A DNA stretch of 7,284 nucleotides from contig URLP01000092.1 of NCBI GenBank assembly GCA_900548635.1, positions 1 to 7,284 on the forward strand. The letters are read 5' to 3'. The translations under genes and the position numbers were made by a program. Origin of the DNA: an uncultured Megasphaera sp. Its GTDB lineage: Bacteria; Bacillota; Negativicutes; Veillonellales; Megasphaeraceae. Positions 1-5,940 of the stretch are shown here, piece by piece (position 1 is the first letter of the stretch; every line of letters begins with the position of its first letter). The notes beneath the pieces were generated by a model, which was not told the DNA's origin, did not search any database, and saw nothing but the letters and a program-made list of their open reading frames with translations.

Positions 1-964
1 GGCGGGCGATTTCCACGGCCGCTTCCTTGTTGACGTGGAAAATCGTTTCCTGCAGGGTGCCGTTGCCCGTGTATTTGCTGCTGTTGACGTCGATGACCGT
101 CAGGGCTTCCGTATGGTCGATGACCAGATTACCGCCCGACGGCAGGGGGACGATGCGCGACATGAGGTCTTTCAGACTGTCTTCCAGATGATACTGTTCA
201 AAAATGGGCGTGCTGCCGTCATAGAAACGGACGCGGCTGCGCCATTTCGGGTCCGGGAAAACCTGACAAATCCGTTCGTAGGCCTCGCGGCTGTCGACGA
301 CGACTTGTTTCACATCGGCCGTGAAATGATCGCGCATCATACGCATGACCAAATCGGCTTCGCGGTATAAAAGGGTCGGTTTCTTGGCCAGTTTATAGCG
401 CTGGCGGATGCTGTCCCAGGTCCCCAGGAGGTAGTGCAGGTCGCCCAGGAGTTCATCCCGGGACACGCCTTTGGCGACAGTGCGGATAATGAGGCCCATG
501 CCCTGGGGCTTAATATCCGAAACGATGCGGCGCAGGCGGTTCCGTTCTTCTTCATCGCGGATTTTCTTGGAAACACCGATATAGTCCACTGTCGGCATGA
601 GGACAGCGTAGCGGCCGGCGAGGCTGACGTTGGTCGTCACCTTCGGACCTTTCATGCCCTGTTCGTCCTTGATGACCTGGACGAGAATGGACTGGCCCAC
701 GGAAACGTGCATTTGCTGGATTTCTTCTTTCGATGCCGCCCGCGGGAAAAGGTCGCCCATATAGATAAAGGCGTTCTTGCGGCGGCCGATATTGACAAAG
801 GCTGCCTGAAGCGACGGCAGGATGTTCTGAATCGTGCCTTTATAGATATGGTTAACGATATGCATGTCGTCATTGCGTTCGACGGCGAAATCACGAAGAC
901 GACCGTCCTCCAGGATGGCCATGCGTGTTTCTTCCGGCATGACGTTGCCTATGATTGTTTTCAT
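1..964 (-). CDS. rng: Ribonuclease G (RNase E/G family), N-terminal part, cut by the left window edge
   Basis: RNase E/G family endoribonuclease, which cleaves single-stranded RNA in rRNA maturation and mRNA decay in the cytoplasm. About 321 residues are visible. An S1-type RNA-binding region lies at about residues 35-120, with the family signature YKGTIQNILPSLQAAFVNIG (41-60) followed by KNAFIYMGDL. The catalytic domain begins later and includes the segment TEALTVIDVNSS (285-296); D292 corresponds to the first metal-binding aspartate of the family. The visible part ends at VNKEAAVEIAR, so the second catalytic aspartate and the zinc-link cysteines lie outside. Two in-frame ATGs exist, at 970 and 964. 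A GGGGG Shine-Dalgarno-like run at 973-977 is only 2 bases from the first but 8 from the second, so 964 is preferred. In many Firmicutes rng directly follows the TIGR03936 gene; here cobI and a long repeat-bearing spacer come between. Family assignment is firm; G rather than E is inferred from the compact start and the context. Confidence 0.95.
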   Translation of the reverse strand, partial: MKTIIGNVMPEETRMAILEDGRLRDFAVERNDDMHIVNHIYKGTIQNILPSLQAAFVNIGRRKNAFIYMGDLFPRAASKEEIQQMHVSVGQSILVQVIKDEQGMKGPKVTTNVSLAGRYAVLMPTVDYIGVSKKIRDEEERNRLRRIVSDIKPQGMGLIIRTVAKGVSRDELLGDLHYLLGTWDSIRQRYKLAKKPTLLYREADLVMRMMRDHFTADVKQVVVDSREAYERICQVFPDPKWRSRVRFYDGSTPIFEQYHLEDSLKDLMSRIVPLPSGGNLVIDHTEALTVIDVNSSKYTGNGTLQETIFHVNKEAAVEIAR

Positions 965-987
965 CTTCATGTCCCCCTATACTCTCT

Positions 988-993
988 ATTATA
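988..993 (-). promoter_or_regulatory. Possible -10 element for rng inside the tandem repeat
   Basis: The minus strand reads TATAAT here, 18 bases before the Shine-Dalgarno-like G run and 24 from the preferred rng start. A second identical hexamer sits at 1052-1057 in the upstream repeat copy. At a 16-18 base spacing neither copy has a good -35 (about CCCGCT), and no extended -10 TG is present. The call therefore rests on the hexamer and its position only. Confidence 0.25.
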
Positions 994-1075
994 TAAAAAA
1001 CAGCGGACTCAGCGGGCTCGCCACGTGCAAGCCCCTACATAGAATTCCTCTATTATATAAAACATAGCGGACTCA

Positions 1076-1104
1076 GCGGGCGGCCGATTAGGGACACCCC
1101 TACG
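1076..1104 (+). repeat. GC-rich 29-base repeat, member of an inverted pair
   Basis: This segment matches the reverse complement of 1269-1297 at 24 of 29 positions; the shared core is GCCGATTAGGG, with both ends reading towards CCCCTACG. It overlaps the second tandem unit. The family pattern is GCGGGC, then a variable middle, then GCCCCTACG, as in dispersed intergenic repeats of gut Firmicutes; the latter comparison is from memory. Confidence 0.75.
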
Positions 1105-1190
1105 TATGGATACTGTGCATCCTGAAACGCTGGATTGTATTACGACCGTGTACCATTAGTCATACATTACGGCTATGCACAGGATTCGCA

Positions 1191-1219
1191 GCGGGCGTGC
1201 CAAGCGCACGCCCCTACGG
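1191..1219 (+). repeat. GC-rich repeat copy with a perfect 8-bp hairpin
   Basis: GGGCGTGC (1193-1200) is the exact complement of GCACGCCC (1206-1213), leaving a 5-base loop. It starts GCGGGC and ends CCCCTACGG like the neighbouring 29-base copies, so it is a third member of the family whose middle has drifted while keeping the stem. No T run follows on either strand, so it is not a typical terminator. Confidence 0.75.
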
Positions 1220-1268
1220 CACAAGGCCTATGACCGTGTAATTATTAATATCGCCTTGCATGCGATAT

Positions 1269-1297
1269 CGTAGGGGCCGCCCTAATCGGCAGCCCGT
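1269..1297 (-). repeat. GC-rich 29-base repeat, inverted relative to 1076-1104
   Basis: Reading on the minus strand this begins ACGGGCTGCCGATTAGGG and ends CCCCTACG, matching 1076-1104 at 24 of 29 positions. The two copies point toward each other across 164 bases, which contain the third (hairpin) copy. Confidence 0.75.
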
Positions 1298-1402
1298 ATA
1301 CACCGCAGGGGTCACCCAAGGTGCATTGTCAGTTTGAGTCTGTCGCAGCTCAGCTGCATCTGAATCCGAGAAAACGGCCGTCAGGCGATACACTGGAAGA
1401 GC

Positions 1403-1450
1403 AACCCCTCAGTCAGCTAGGCTGACAGCTCCCCTATTAGGGGAGCCTTT
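1403..1450 (+). repeat. Compound double-hairpin intergenic element
   Basis: Starts with CAACCCCTCA and contains two adjacent hairpins. The first is GTCAGC (1412-1417) with GCTGAC (1421-1426) over a 3-base loop. The second is GCTCCCCT (1428-1435) with AGGGGAGC (1439-1446), also over 3 bases, followed by CTTT. From memory this layout is widespread as a dispersed intergenic repeat in gut Firmicutes and Negativicutes. The T tract is too short for a confident plus-strand terminator and there is none on the minus strand. Confidence 0.7.
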
Positions 1451-1451
1451 C

Positions 1452-1482
1452 CGGACTGCGGACCGCCGGCTGCGAACTGCGG
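1452..1482. repeat. Decayed short tandem of GGACTGC-like units
   Basis: The sequence can be read as GGACTGC, GGACCGCC, GGCTGC, GAACTGC, that is four imperfect 6-8 base units in a row. It is followed by a GGTGCC/GGCGCC stem at 1481-1496 with a 4-base loop. No coding or regulatory meaning is evident. Confidence 0.45.
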
Positions 1483-1535
1483 TGCCTTCAGGCGCCTTTC
1501 CCATCGATGAACGACGAACGAACTATGATGAACGA

Positions 1536-2234
1536 TTATTCTTTCACCAATAGAACGGCGAAGTAGCCGGTGTCGCTGGCGTCGGCGGCTTTTTCGTAGA
1601 TTTTTTCGCCTTTTAGGCCGCAGCGTTCAATCATGGAGGTCTTATCTAAGAGCTGCAGGTCCTCCAGTTCTTCTTTGATGGGCTGGAGTTTGCCTGACGG
1701 CTTCATGATGACTTTGCTGCCCTTGAGGGCCAGGAGTTCTTTGCGCTGCCGGTTGCTGCCGGGGATGATGACCAGGGCCTCATCTTTTTCGCAGAGCGGC
1801 TGCTGGAGCTTGGCGGCGACGGCGCAGAAGCTCGGTACGCCGGGGATGATTTCCGTGGCGTAGCCTTTTTCCCGGATGATGCGGTGGACGTAGATGCTCG
1901 TCGCATAGACGGTCGGGCAGCCCAGGGTAATGAGGCAGGCGTCGCGGCCAGCGTCGAGTTCGGCCATGATGGCATCAGCTGCCTTTTCATGAGCTTCTGT
2001 CAGTGCTTTTTCGTCCCGCGTCATGGGGAAATCCATGGTCAGGACTTTCTTCTCGTCCAGGCTGATGCCGCAGCCGTCAAGGGCCTGGAGTAAAATATCT
2101 TTTGCCGTGAGCGCACCGCTGCCGCTCTTGGGTACGGCTAAGACCTGGCAGGTGCGGATGGTTTTCAGTGCCTTCAGGGTCAAGAGCTCGGGGTCGCCCG
2201 GGCCGACGCCGGCACAGTACAGTGTCCCTTTCAT
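1536..2234 (-). CDS. cobI: Precorrin-2 / cobalt-precorrin-2 C20-methyltransferase
   Basis: SAM-dependent methyltransferase that adds the C20 methyl group to (cobalt-)precorrin-2, an early step of the corrin ring of vitamin B12; called CbiL in the anaerobic route. The 232 residues fit the family. The tetrapyrrole methylase signature GVGPGDPELLTLKA is at 10-23. LITLGCPTVYATSIY (101-115) occupies the SAM-site motif usually written GDP..YST, so the usual Asp appears as C106. IIPGVPSFCAVAA is at 129-141, and the sequence ends FAVLLVKE. The ATG lies 4 bases after the stop of the upstream gene, and the ribosome site (GAAGGGTGAGG) is inside the end of that gene, so translation is probably coupled. 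It is the last gene of the operon and the only corrinoid gene visible. The family call is strong; the preferred substrate form (with or without cobalt) cannot be read from sequence. Confidence 0.92.
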   Translation of the reverse strand: MKGTLYCAGVGPGDPELLTLKALKTIRTCQVLAVPKSGSGALTAKDILLQALDGCGISLDEKKVLTMDFPMTRDEKALTEAHEKAADAIMAELDAGRDACLITLGCPTVYATSIYVHRIIREKGYATEIIPGVPSFCAVAAKLQQPLCEKDEALVIIPGSNRQRKELLALKGSKVIMKPSGKLQPIKEELEDLQLLDKTSMIERCGLKGEKIYEKAADASDTGYFAVLLVKE

Positions 2235-2238
2235 AGCC

Positions 2239-2949
2239 TCACCCTTCGAAAAGCGAATATTTCTTACCGTCTTCTTTGCGTACGAAGATGCCCGTACGGC
2301 GGGCGAGCATCATGTCCGTGTGGATGGGCAGGCCAAATTCTCTGCCCAGGATTTCCCAGACCTGGGACGGTTTGATGGCCCCTTCGCCGGTCTGGTAGAT
2401 GCCGACTGTGAGATAGACGTTAGCGTCTTTGACGTTGCCCCGAATCGGTTCGATGACGTGCTGCATGACGTCGATCGTGCGCACGCGGTGTTTTCCTTTA
2501 TGGGAGACTTTTTCATAGAGGACGGACGGCGCAGCGTTGAATTTCCCTAAGATTTCATTCAGTTCGTCCTGAGCAAGGTTCCGCGTCAAAGGACCGCGCA
2601 GGGTGTAGACGGCGTAGTTGGCGATGGCCATCAATTTCGGCGCCTTGGCATCGACGTACTTGCCGTCGAGGACGGCAAAGCCGTGAGGCGATTTTTCGTT
2701 CATGCGCTGCTTCACTTCATCGACGGGAATCTTTTCGACCAGTTCCATGTCGAGGTATTCCACATCGGCCGAAACGCCGACGCCGAGGGCCGAGGCAAAG
2801 CTCAGCTTCATGTGCGGATTGAAGCCTTCGGAGTAGCAGATCGGCAGCTGCGCCCGGATGATGACGTAGCGCACGGCCCGGGCGAAGTCGAGGTGCGACA
2901 GGAACTGCAGAGCCCCGTCTTTCTTAACAGCTAAACGTAGTCTTTCCAT
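2239..2949 (-). CDS. Radical SAM-linked protein, TIGR03936 / DUF2344 family
   Basis: A 236-residue conserved protein of unknown function that normally accompanies, and in some bacteria is fused to, TIGR03960-type radical SAM proteins. Family features are LQFLSHLDFARAVRYVIIRA (14-33) and YSEGFNPHMKLSFASALGVG (39-58), then a less conserved C-terminal half ending KKYSLFEG. No signal peptide or membrane segment is seen, so it should be cytoplasmic. The ATG at 2949 is chosen because AAGGAAGGGG lies 6 bases upstream and the protein then begins MERLRLAVKK, as expected for the family. A longer in-frame start at 3036 would only add residues lying over the upstream coding sequence. It overlaps the end of the radical SAM gene by 26 bases, indicating coupled expression. 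Proposed links to RNA modification rest only on its neighbourhood with rng and ribosomal genes in other genomes. Confidence 0.88.
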   Translation of the reverse strand: MERLRLAVKKDGALQFLSHLDFARAVRYVIIRAQLPICYSEGFNPHMKLSFASALGVGVSADVEYLDMELVEKIPVDEVKQRMNEKSPHGFAVLDGKYVDAKAPKLMAIANYAVYTLRGPLTRNLAQDELNEILGKFNAAPSVLYEKVSHKGKHRVRTIDVMQHVIEPIRGNVKDANVYLTVGIYQTGEGAIKPSQVWEILGREFGLPIHTDMMLARRTGIFVRKEDGKKYSLFEG

Positions 2950-4804
2950 GGTCGTCCCCTTCCTTTCTGTCGATGATCGATACGCCGAGATGCGGGCAGA
3001 CACCGCAGCCCGTGCAGGGCAGGCGGCGGCAGTCATGGGTCAGTTCGGCCTTGGACGCGCGCTGCCACTCACGCTGCAAATAAGCCTTGGCGGCACCGTT
3101 GCTGAGGTGGTCCCAGGGCAGGGGTTCGTCGAGGCTGCGCGTGCGGGCCGCGTAGTAATCGGGATCGATGCCGGCATTCTGAAAGGCCTGCATCCACCTA
3201 TCGTAGTCGAACATTTCTGTCCAGCCGTCGAATTTGCAGCCCAGTTTCCAGGCTTCGTAGAGGACCTTGCCCATGCGGCGGTCACCGCGGGCGAAGGTCG
3301 CTTCCAGGCGGCCCGTCTTGGCGTCGTGGTAGTGGTAGGAAATGTGTTTGTCGTTGATCAGGCTCTTAATGTACTGCTGCTTGCGTTCGATTTCTTCAAT
3401 GGGCAGCTGGCCGAACCATTGGAAGGCCGTATGCGTTTTCGGCACGAAAGACGAAACGGAGACCGTGACCTTGCCGTTGTTCTTGTGCGTCACCTTGCGG
3501 TAGAGGTTGAGGACCTTGTAGGCCAAATCGGCGATGCCTGCCAAGTCTTCGTCCGTTTCCGTCGGCAGGCCCATCATGAAGTAGAGCTTGACCGTGGACC
3601 AGCCGTTCTGGAAGGCATTTTCGCAGGCCGAGAGGAGGTTTTCTTCCGTCACGCCCTTGTTGATGACGTCGCGCAGGCGCTGCGTCCCCGCTTCCGGCGC
3701 AAAGGTCAAGCCGCTCTTGCGGACCTGCTGGACCTTCTTGGCGATGTCGACGGAAAAGCTGTCGACGCGGAGCGACGGCAGGCTGACGCTGACCTTCTGG
3801 CCCTTGAATTCGTCGAGGAGCATATCGACGAGCTCTGTCAGACAGGAATAGTCTGCCGAGCTGAGGCTCATCAGGGAAATTTCATTGTAGCCCGAATTGG
3901 CGACGATTTCTTTGGCAAGTTTCGCCAGATGCTGCGGCGATTTTTCCCGCACCGGACGGTAGAGCATGCCAGCCTGGCAGAAACGGCTGCAGCCGCGGAA
4001 GAGTTCCAGGACGGCGCGGTTGTGGACGATGTCGATATTGGGCACGATGGGCTTCGTCGGGAAGAAAATATGTTCTACATCCTGGACGACGCACTTCTCG
4101 ATTTCTGCCGGCGCTTCGGGCACGTTGGGCGTAATAGCCTTGAAATCGCCCTTTTCGTCGTAGGTCACGTCGTAGAAAGACGGCACGTAGTTGCCGGGCT
4201 GCTGGGCCAATTGTTTGAGGAGGCCCTTTTTGCCGCCCGGTTTGCCTGCTTCCTTCCAGGCGATGATCGTATCGGCCAGGACCTGTGTCGATTCTTCCGA
4301 TTCGCCGAGGAAAAAGACGTCGATATAGTCGGCCAGGGGTTCTGCGTTATAGGCACAGGGACCGCCGGCAGCGACGAGGGGCATGTCTTCGCCCCGGTCT
4401 TTGGCAAAGAGCGGGATGCCGGCAAGGTCGAGCATGTTGAGGATGTTCGTGAAGCTCATTTCGTACTGGAGGGTAAAGCCGACCATGTCGAAATCGCGGA
4501 CAGGCGTCTTCGTTTCCAGGGAAAAGAGCGGATAGCCCTGCTTGCGCATGACGTCTTCCATATCCGGCCAGGGTGCATAGACGCGTTCCGCTGCCGTGTC
4601 GGGCCGTTCGTTGAGGAGCGCATAAAGGATGCGCAAGCCCAGGTGACTCATGGCGACTTCATAGACATCAGGGAAACAGTAAGCGACGGTCAGCTTGACG
4701 TCGTCGTGATTCTTGACGACGCTCCCCCATTCCCCGCCGACGTAGCGGGCAGGCTTGCTGACTTTGCTCAGTAAAATCGGATCAATCTCCACGGGATGTG
4801 ACAA
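2924..4804 (-). CDS. Radical SAM protein, TIGR03960 type, with an incomplete cluster-binding motif
   Basis: A 626-residue radical SAM enzyme of unproven substrate, in the group often annotated as B12-binding domain-containing. N-terminal features include KPARYVGGEWGSVVK (17-31) and FPDVYEVAMSHLGLRILYAL (44-63). A B12-binding-like region covers about 95-200 with GGPCAYNAEPLADYIDVFFL (147-166); no DXHXXG cobalamin motif is seen. The radical SAM core follows, with TFAPEAGTQRLRDVINKG (367-384) and KLYFMMGLPTETDED (406-420). A cysteine-rich tail (C592, C597, C600, C603) is also typical. The oddity is RGCSRFCQAGMLYRPVRE at 270-287: relatives have RGC(T/S)RGCRFCQAG, giving CX3CX2C, while here only C272 and C276 remain. 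Start: TTG at 4804 follows a perfect AAAGGAGG with a 7-base spacer; the ATG at 4828, which overlaps the rodA stop, has no ribosome site. Family certain; activity in doubt. Confidence 0.9.
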   Translation of the reverse strand: MSHPVEIDPILLSKVSKPARYVGGEWGSVVKNHDDVKLTVAYCFPDVYEVAMSHLGLRILYALLNERPDTAAERVYAPWPDMEDVMRKQGYPLFSLETKTPVRDFDMVGFTLQYEMSFTNILNMLDLAGIPLFAKDRGEDMPLVAAGGPCAYNAEPLADYIDVFFLGESEESTQVLADTIIAWKEAGKPGGKKGLLKQLAQQPGNYVPSFYDVTYDEKGDFKAITPNVPEAPAEIEKCVVQDVEHIFFPTKPIVPNIDIVHNRAVLELFRGCSRFCQAGMLYRPVREKSPQHLAKLAKEIVANSGYNEISLMSLSSADYSCLTELVDMLLDEFKGQKVSVSLPSLRVDSFSVDIAKKVQQVRKSGLTFAPEAGTQRLRDVINKGVTEENLLSACENAFQNGWSTVKLYFMMGLPTETDEDLAGIADLAYKVLNLYRKVTHKNNGKVTVSVSSFVPKTHTAFQWFGQLPIEEIERKQQYIKSLINDKHISYHYHDAKTGRLEATFARGDRRMGKVLYEAWKLGCKFDGWTEMFDYDRWMQAFQNAGIDPDYYAARTRSLDEPLPWDHLSNGAAKAYLQREWQRASKAELTHDCRRLPCTGCGVCPHLGVSIIDRKEGDDHGKTTFSC

Positions 4805-4811
4805 TTTTTTT

Positions 4812-4819
4812 CCTCCTTT
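4812..4819 (-). promoter_or_regulatory. Ribosome binding site that sets a TTG start for the radical SAM gene
   Basis: The minus strand reads AAAGGAGG, then seven A residues, then TTG at 4804-4802. The spacing is ideal. It lies downstream of the ATG at 4828, so it cannot serve that codon. Starting at TTG gives an N-terminus that reaches the conserved KPARY segment by residue 17. Confidence 0.85.
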
Positions 4820-4827
4820 AAGGGGCA

Positions 4828-5931
4828 TTAAAAGATCATCGTCTGCTGACGCATGTAGATACTCAGTAAGAGGCCGAGGCCCATCATATTCGTCGTCAAG
4901 GCACTGACGCCGTAGCTCATGAAGGGCAGCGGGATGCCGGTGACCGGCATGATGCCGCAGGTCATGCCGACGTTGACCAGAATTTGGAAGGCCCACATGG
5001 AGACGACGCCCGTAGCGAGCATCATACCGAAGCTGTCCTTGCAGTCTTTGGCAATCATCAGGCCGCGGTAGACGAGGATGAAGTACAGGAACAAGATGAA
5101 GACGCAGCCTAAGAAGCCGAGTTCTTCACCGATAACGGAAAAGATGAAGTCCGTATGGTTTTCCGGCAGGAAGTTCAGCTGGCTCTGGGTCCCCTGGAAG
5201 AGGCCTTTGCCGAAAAGCATGCCCGAACCGATGGCGATCTTCGACTGGATGATGTGATAGCCGGCGCCGAAGGGGTCGGCATTCGGGTTGAGGAAGACCG
5301 TAATACGGGACTTCTGATAGTCTTTGAGGAAGTGCCAGCCAATCGGGGCCATGACGACGCCGGCGATGAAGACGTTGCGCAAAAGGGACATCTTGATGCG
5401 GCCGACAAAGAGCATGCCGAAAGTGATGGCCAAAAAGACAAGACTCGTGCCCAGGTCAGGCTGCTTGAGGACCAGGAGGAACGGGATGCCTACGTAAAGG
5501 CCAATGGGCAGGACCTGACGCCACGTATTGAGCTGGCCGACGCGGTCGCTGAGGATAGATGCCGTGCAGATAATCATGATCAGCTTGGAAAATTCCGACG
5601 GCTGCAGGGTAATCGGCCCGAGCTGAATCCAGCGCTGGGCACCCAGGGCAGACGTGCCGATGAACATGACGGCGACAAGCATCAGCAAATTGATGATATA
5701 CAGGGGTTTCGCGTACTTCTTCAGTTTCGCATAGTCGAAGCGGCTGAAGAAAAGGATAATCATCAAGTTGACGACGAAGGCCGCCCCCTGCTTGGCGACG
5801 AAGTCGTAATTGATGGCTCCCTGGTTGATATGCGTCGCACTGCCAATGATGCAGAGACTGATGCAGACGATGAGGAAGCACACCGTGAGCATGACTTTAT
5901 CTAAATTTTTCCATTCACGTTTAATAAACAT
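4828..5931 (-). CDS. rodA: Peptidoglycan glycosyltransferase RodA (SEDS family)
   Basis: Integral membrane protein that polymerises lipid II into glycan strands during lateral or elongation-type wall growth, as partner of the class B transpeptidase PBP2. The 367 residues are the usual RodA size, with about ten hydrophobic segments starting at residue 13. SEDS signatures are GAQRWIQLGPITLQPSEFSK (97-116), LKQPDLGTSLV (155-165), FLPENHTDFIFSVIGEELG (254-272) and the C-terminal MPVTGIPLPFMSYG (328-341). D261 in HTDF aligns with the aspartate essential in other RodA proteins. The ATG follows AGGAG with a 6-base spacer, and this ribosome site overlaps the stop codon of minD (TAGGAGAG). The gene is preceded in the operon by mrdA and the MinD-like gene and followed 23 bases later by the radical SAM gene. 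RodA rather than FtsW or SpoVE is supported by the mrdA context. Confidence 0.96.
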   Translation of the reverse strand: MFIKREWKNLDKVMLTVCFLIVCISLCIIGSATHINQGAINYDFVAKQGAAFVVNLMIILFFSRFDYAKLKKYAKPLYIINLLMLVAVMFIGTSALGAQRWIQLGPITLQPSEFSKLIMIICTASILSDRVGQLNTWRQVLPIGLYVGIPFLLVLKQPDLGTSLVFLAITFGMLFVGRIKMSLLRNVFIAGVVMAPIGWHFLKDYQKSRITVFLNPNADPFGAGYHIIQSKIAIGSGMLFGKGLFQGTQSQLNFLPENHTDFIFSVIGEELGFLGCVFILFLYFILVYRGLMIAKDCKDSFGMMLATGVVSMWAFQILVNVGMTCGIMPVTGIPLPFMSYGVSALTTNMMGLGLLLSIYMRQQTMIF

Positions 5932-5940
5932 TTCTCTCTC

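Larger units (their letters stand above)
984..1106. repeat. Two-copy tandem repeat, unit 64 bases, just upstream of rng
   Basis: The first 34 bases of each unit (984-1017 and 1048-1081) match at 32 of 34 positions; each begins CTCTATTATATAAAA and ends GCGGACTCAGCGGGC. The second halves are more diverged but both end in CCCCTAC (1032-1038 and 1097-1103). The repeat start-to-start distance is 64 bases. The AT-rich part lies toward rng and carries a TATAAT on the minus strand in each copy. The GC-rich second halves belong to the same family as the other GC-rich 29-mers in the spacer. Confidence 0.85.
971..1535. other. 565-base non-coding region with clustered short repeats between cobI and rng
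   Basis: No convincing gene is present on either strand. The stretch holds two tandem units of about 64 bases (984-1047 and 1048-1106), an inverted pair of GC-rich 29-mers (1076-1104 and 1269-1297), a related perfect hairpin (1193-1213), a compound double hairpin (1403-1450), a decayed GGACTGC-type short tandem (1452-1482) and GAACGA-rich sequence (1506-1535). GACCGTGTA also occurs twice (1144-1152 and 1232-1240). The region from 1298 to 1400 shows nothing I recognise. No clear intrinsic terminator for the upstream operon and no strong complete promoter for rng can be seen. Confidence 0.8.

Noticed and set aside
434..1042. Plus-strand open frame of 202 residues
   Set aside because: Antisense to rng, which has clear family motifs on the minus strand; the frame also runs on into the repeat region.
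971..1330. CRISPR array
   Set aside because: Repeats are few, unequal in spacing, partly inverted and partly contiguous, with no uniform spacers and no cas genes.
1428..1500. Intrinsic terminator for the operon or for rng
   Set aside because: The stems at 1428-1446 and 1481-1496 are followed by only three T residues, on the plus strand, while all genes run on the minus strand; no minus-strand T run follows either stem.
2235..2238. Cobalamin riboswitch upstream of cobI
   Set aside because: Only 4 bases separate cobI from the preceding gene, leaving no leader, and no B12-box-like sequence was noticed nearby.
2950..3036. Longer N-terminus for the TIGR03936 protein starting at 3036
   Set aside because: It has no family similarity, overlaps the cysteine-rich end of the radical SAM gene, and the internal ATG at 2949 has a strong ribosome site.
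2948..4774. 608-residue open frame on the plus strand
   Set aside because: It is exactly antisense to the radical SAM gene, has no recognisable domain and no coherent operon context. It stays open because the real gene rarely uses TTA, CTA and TCA codons.
4805..4996. Longer N-terminus for the radical SAM protein
   Set aside because: It would overlap the conserved C-terminal coding part of rodA, and the TTG at 4804 has the only good ribosome site.
5155..5904. Plus-strand open frame of 249 residues rich in Asp, Glu and Arg
   Set aside because: Antisense shadow of the rodA membrane segments; the polar composition is the expected complement of hydrophobic codons.
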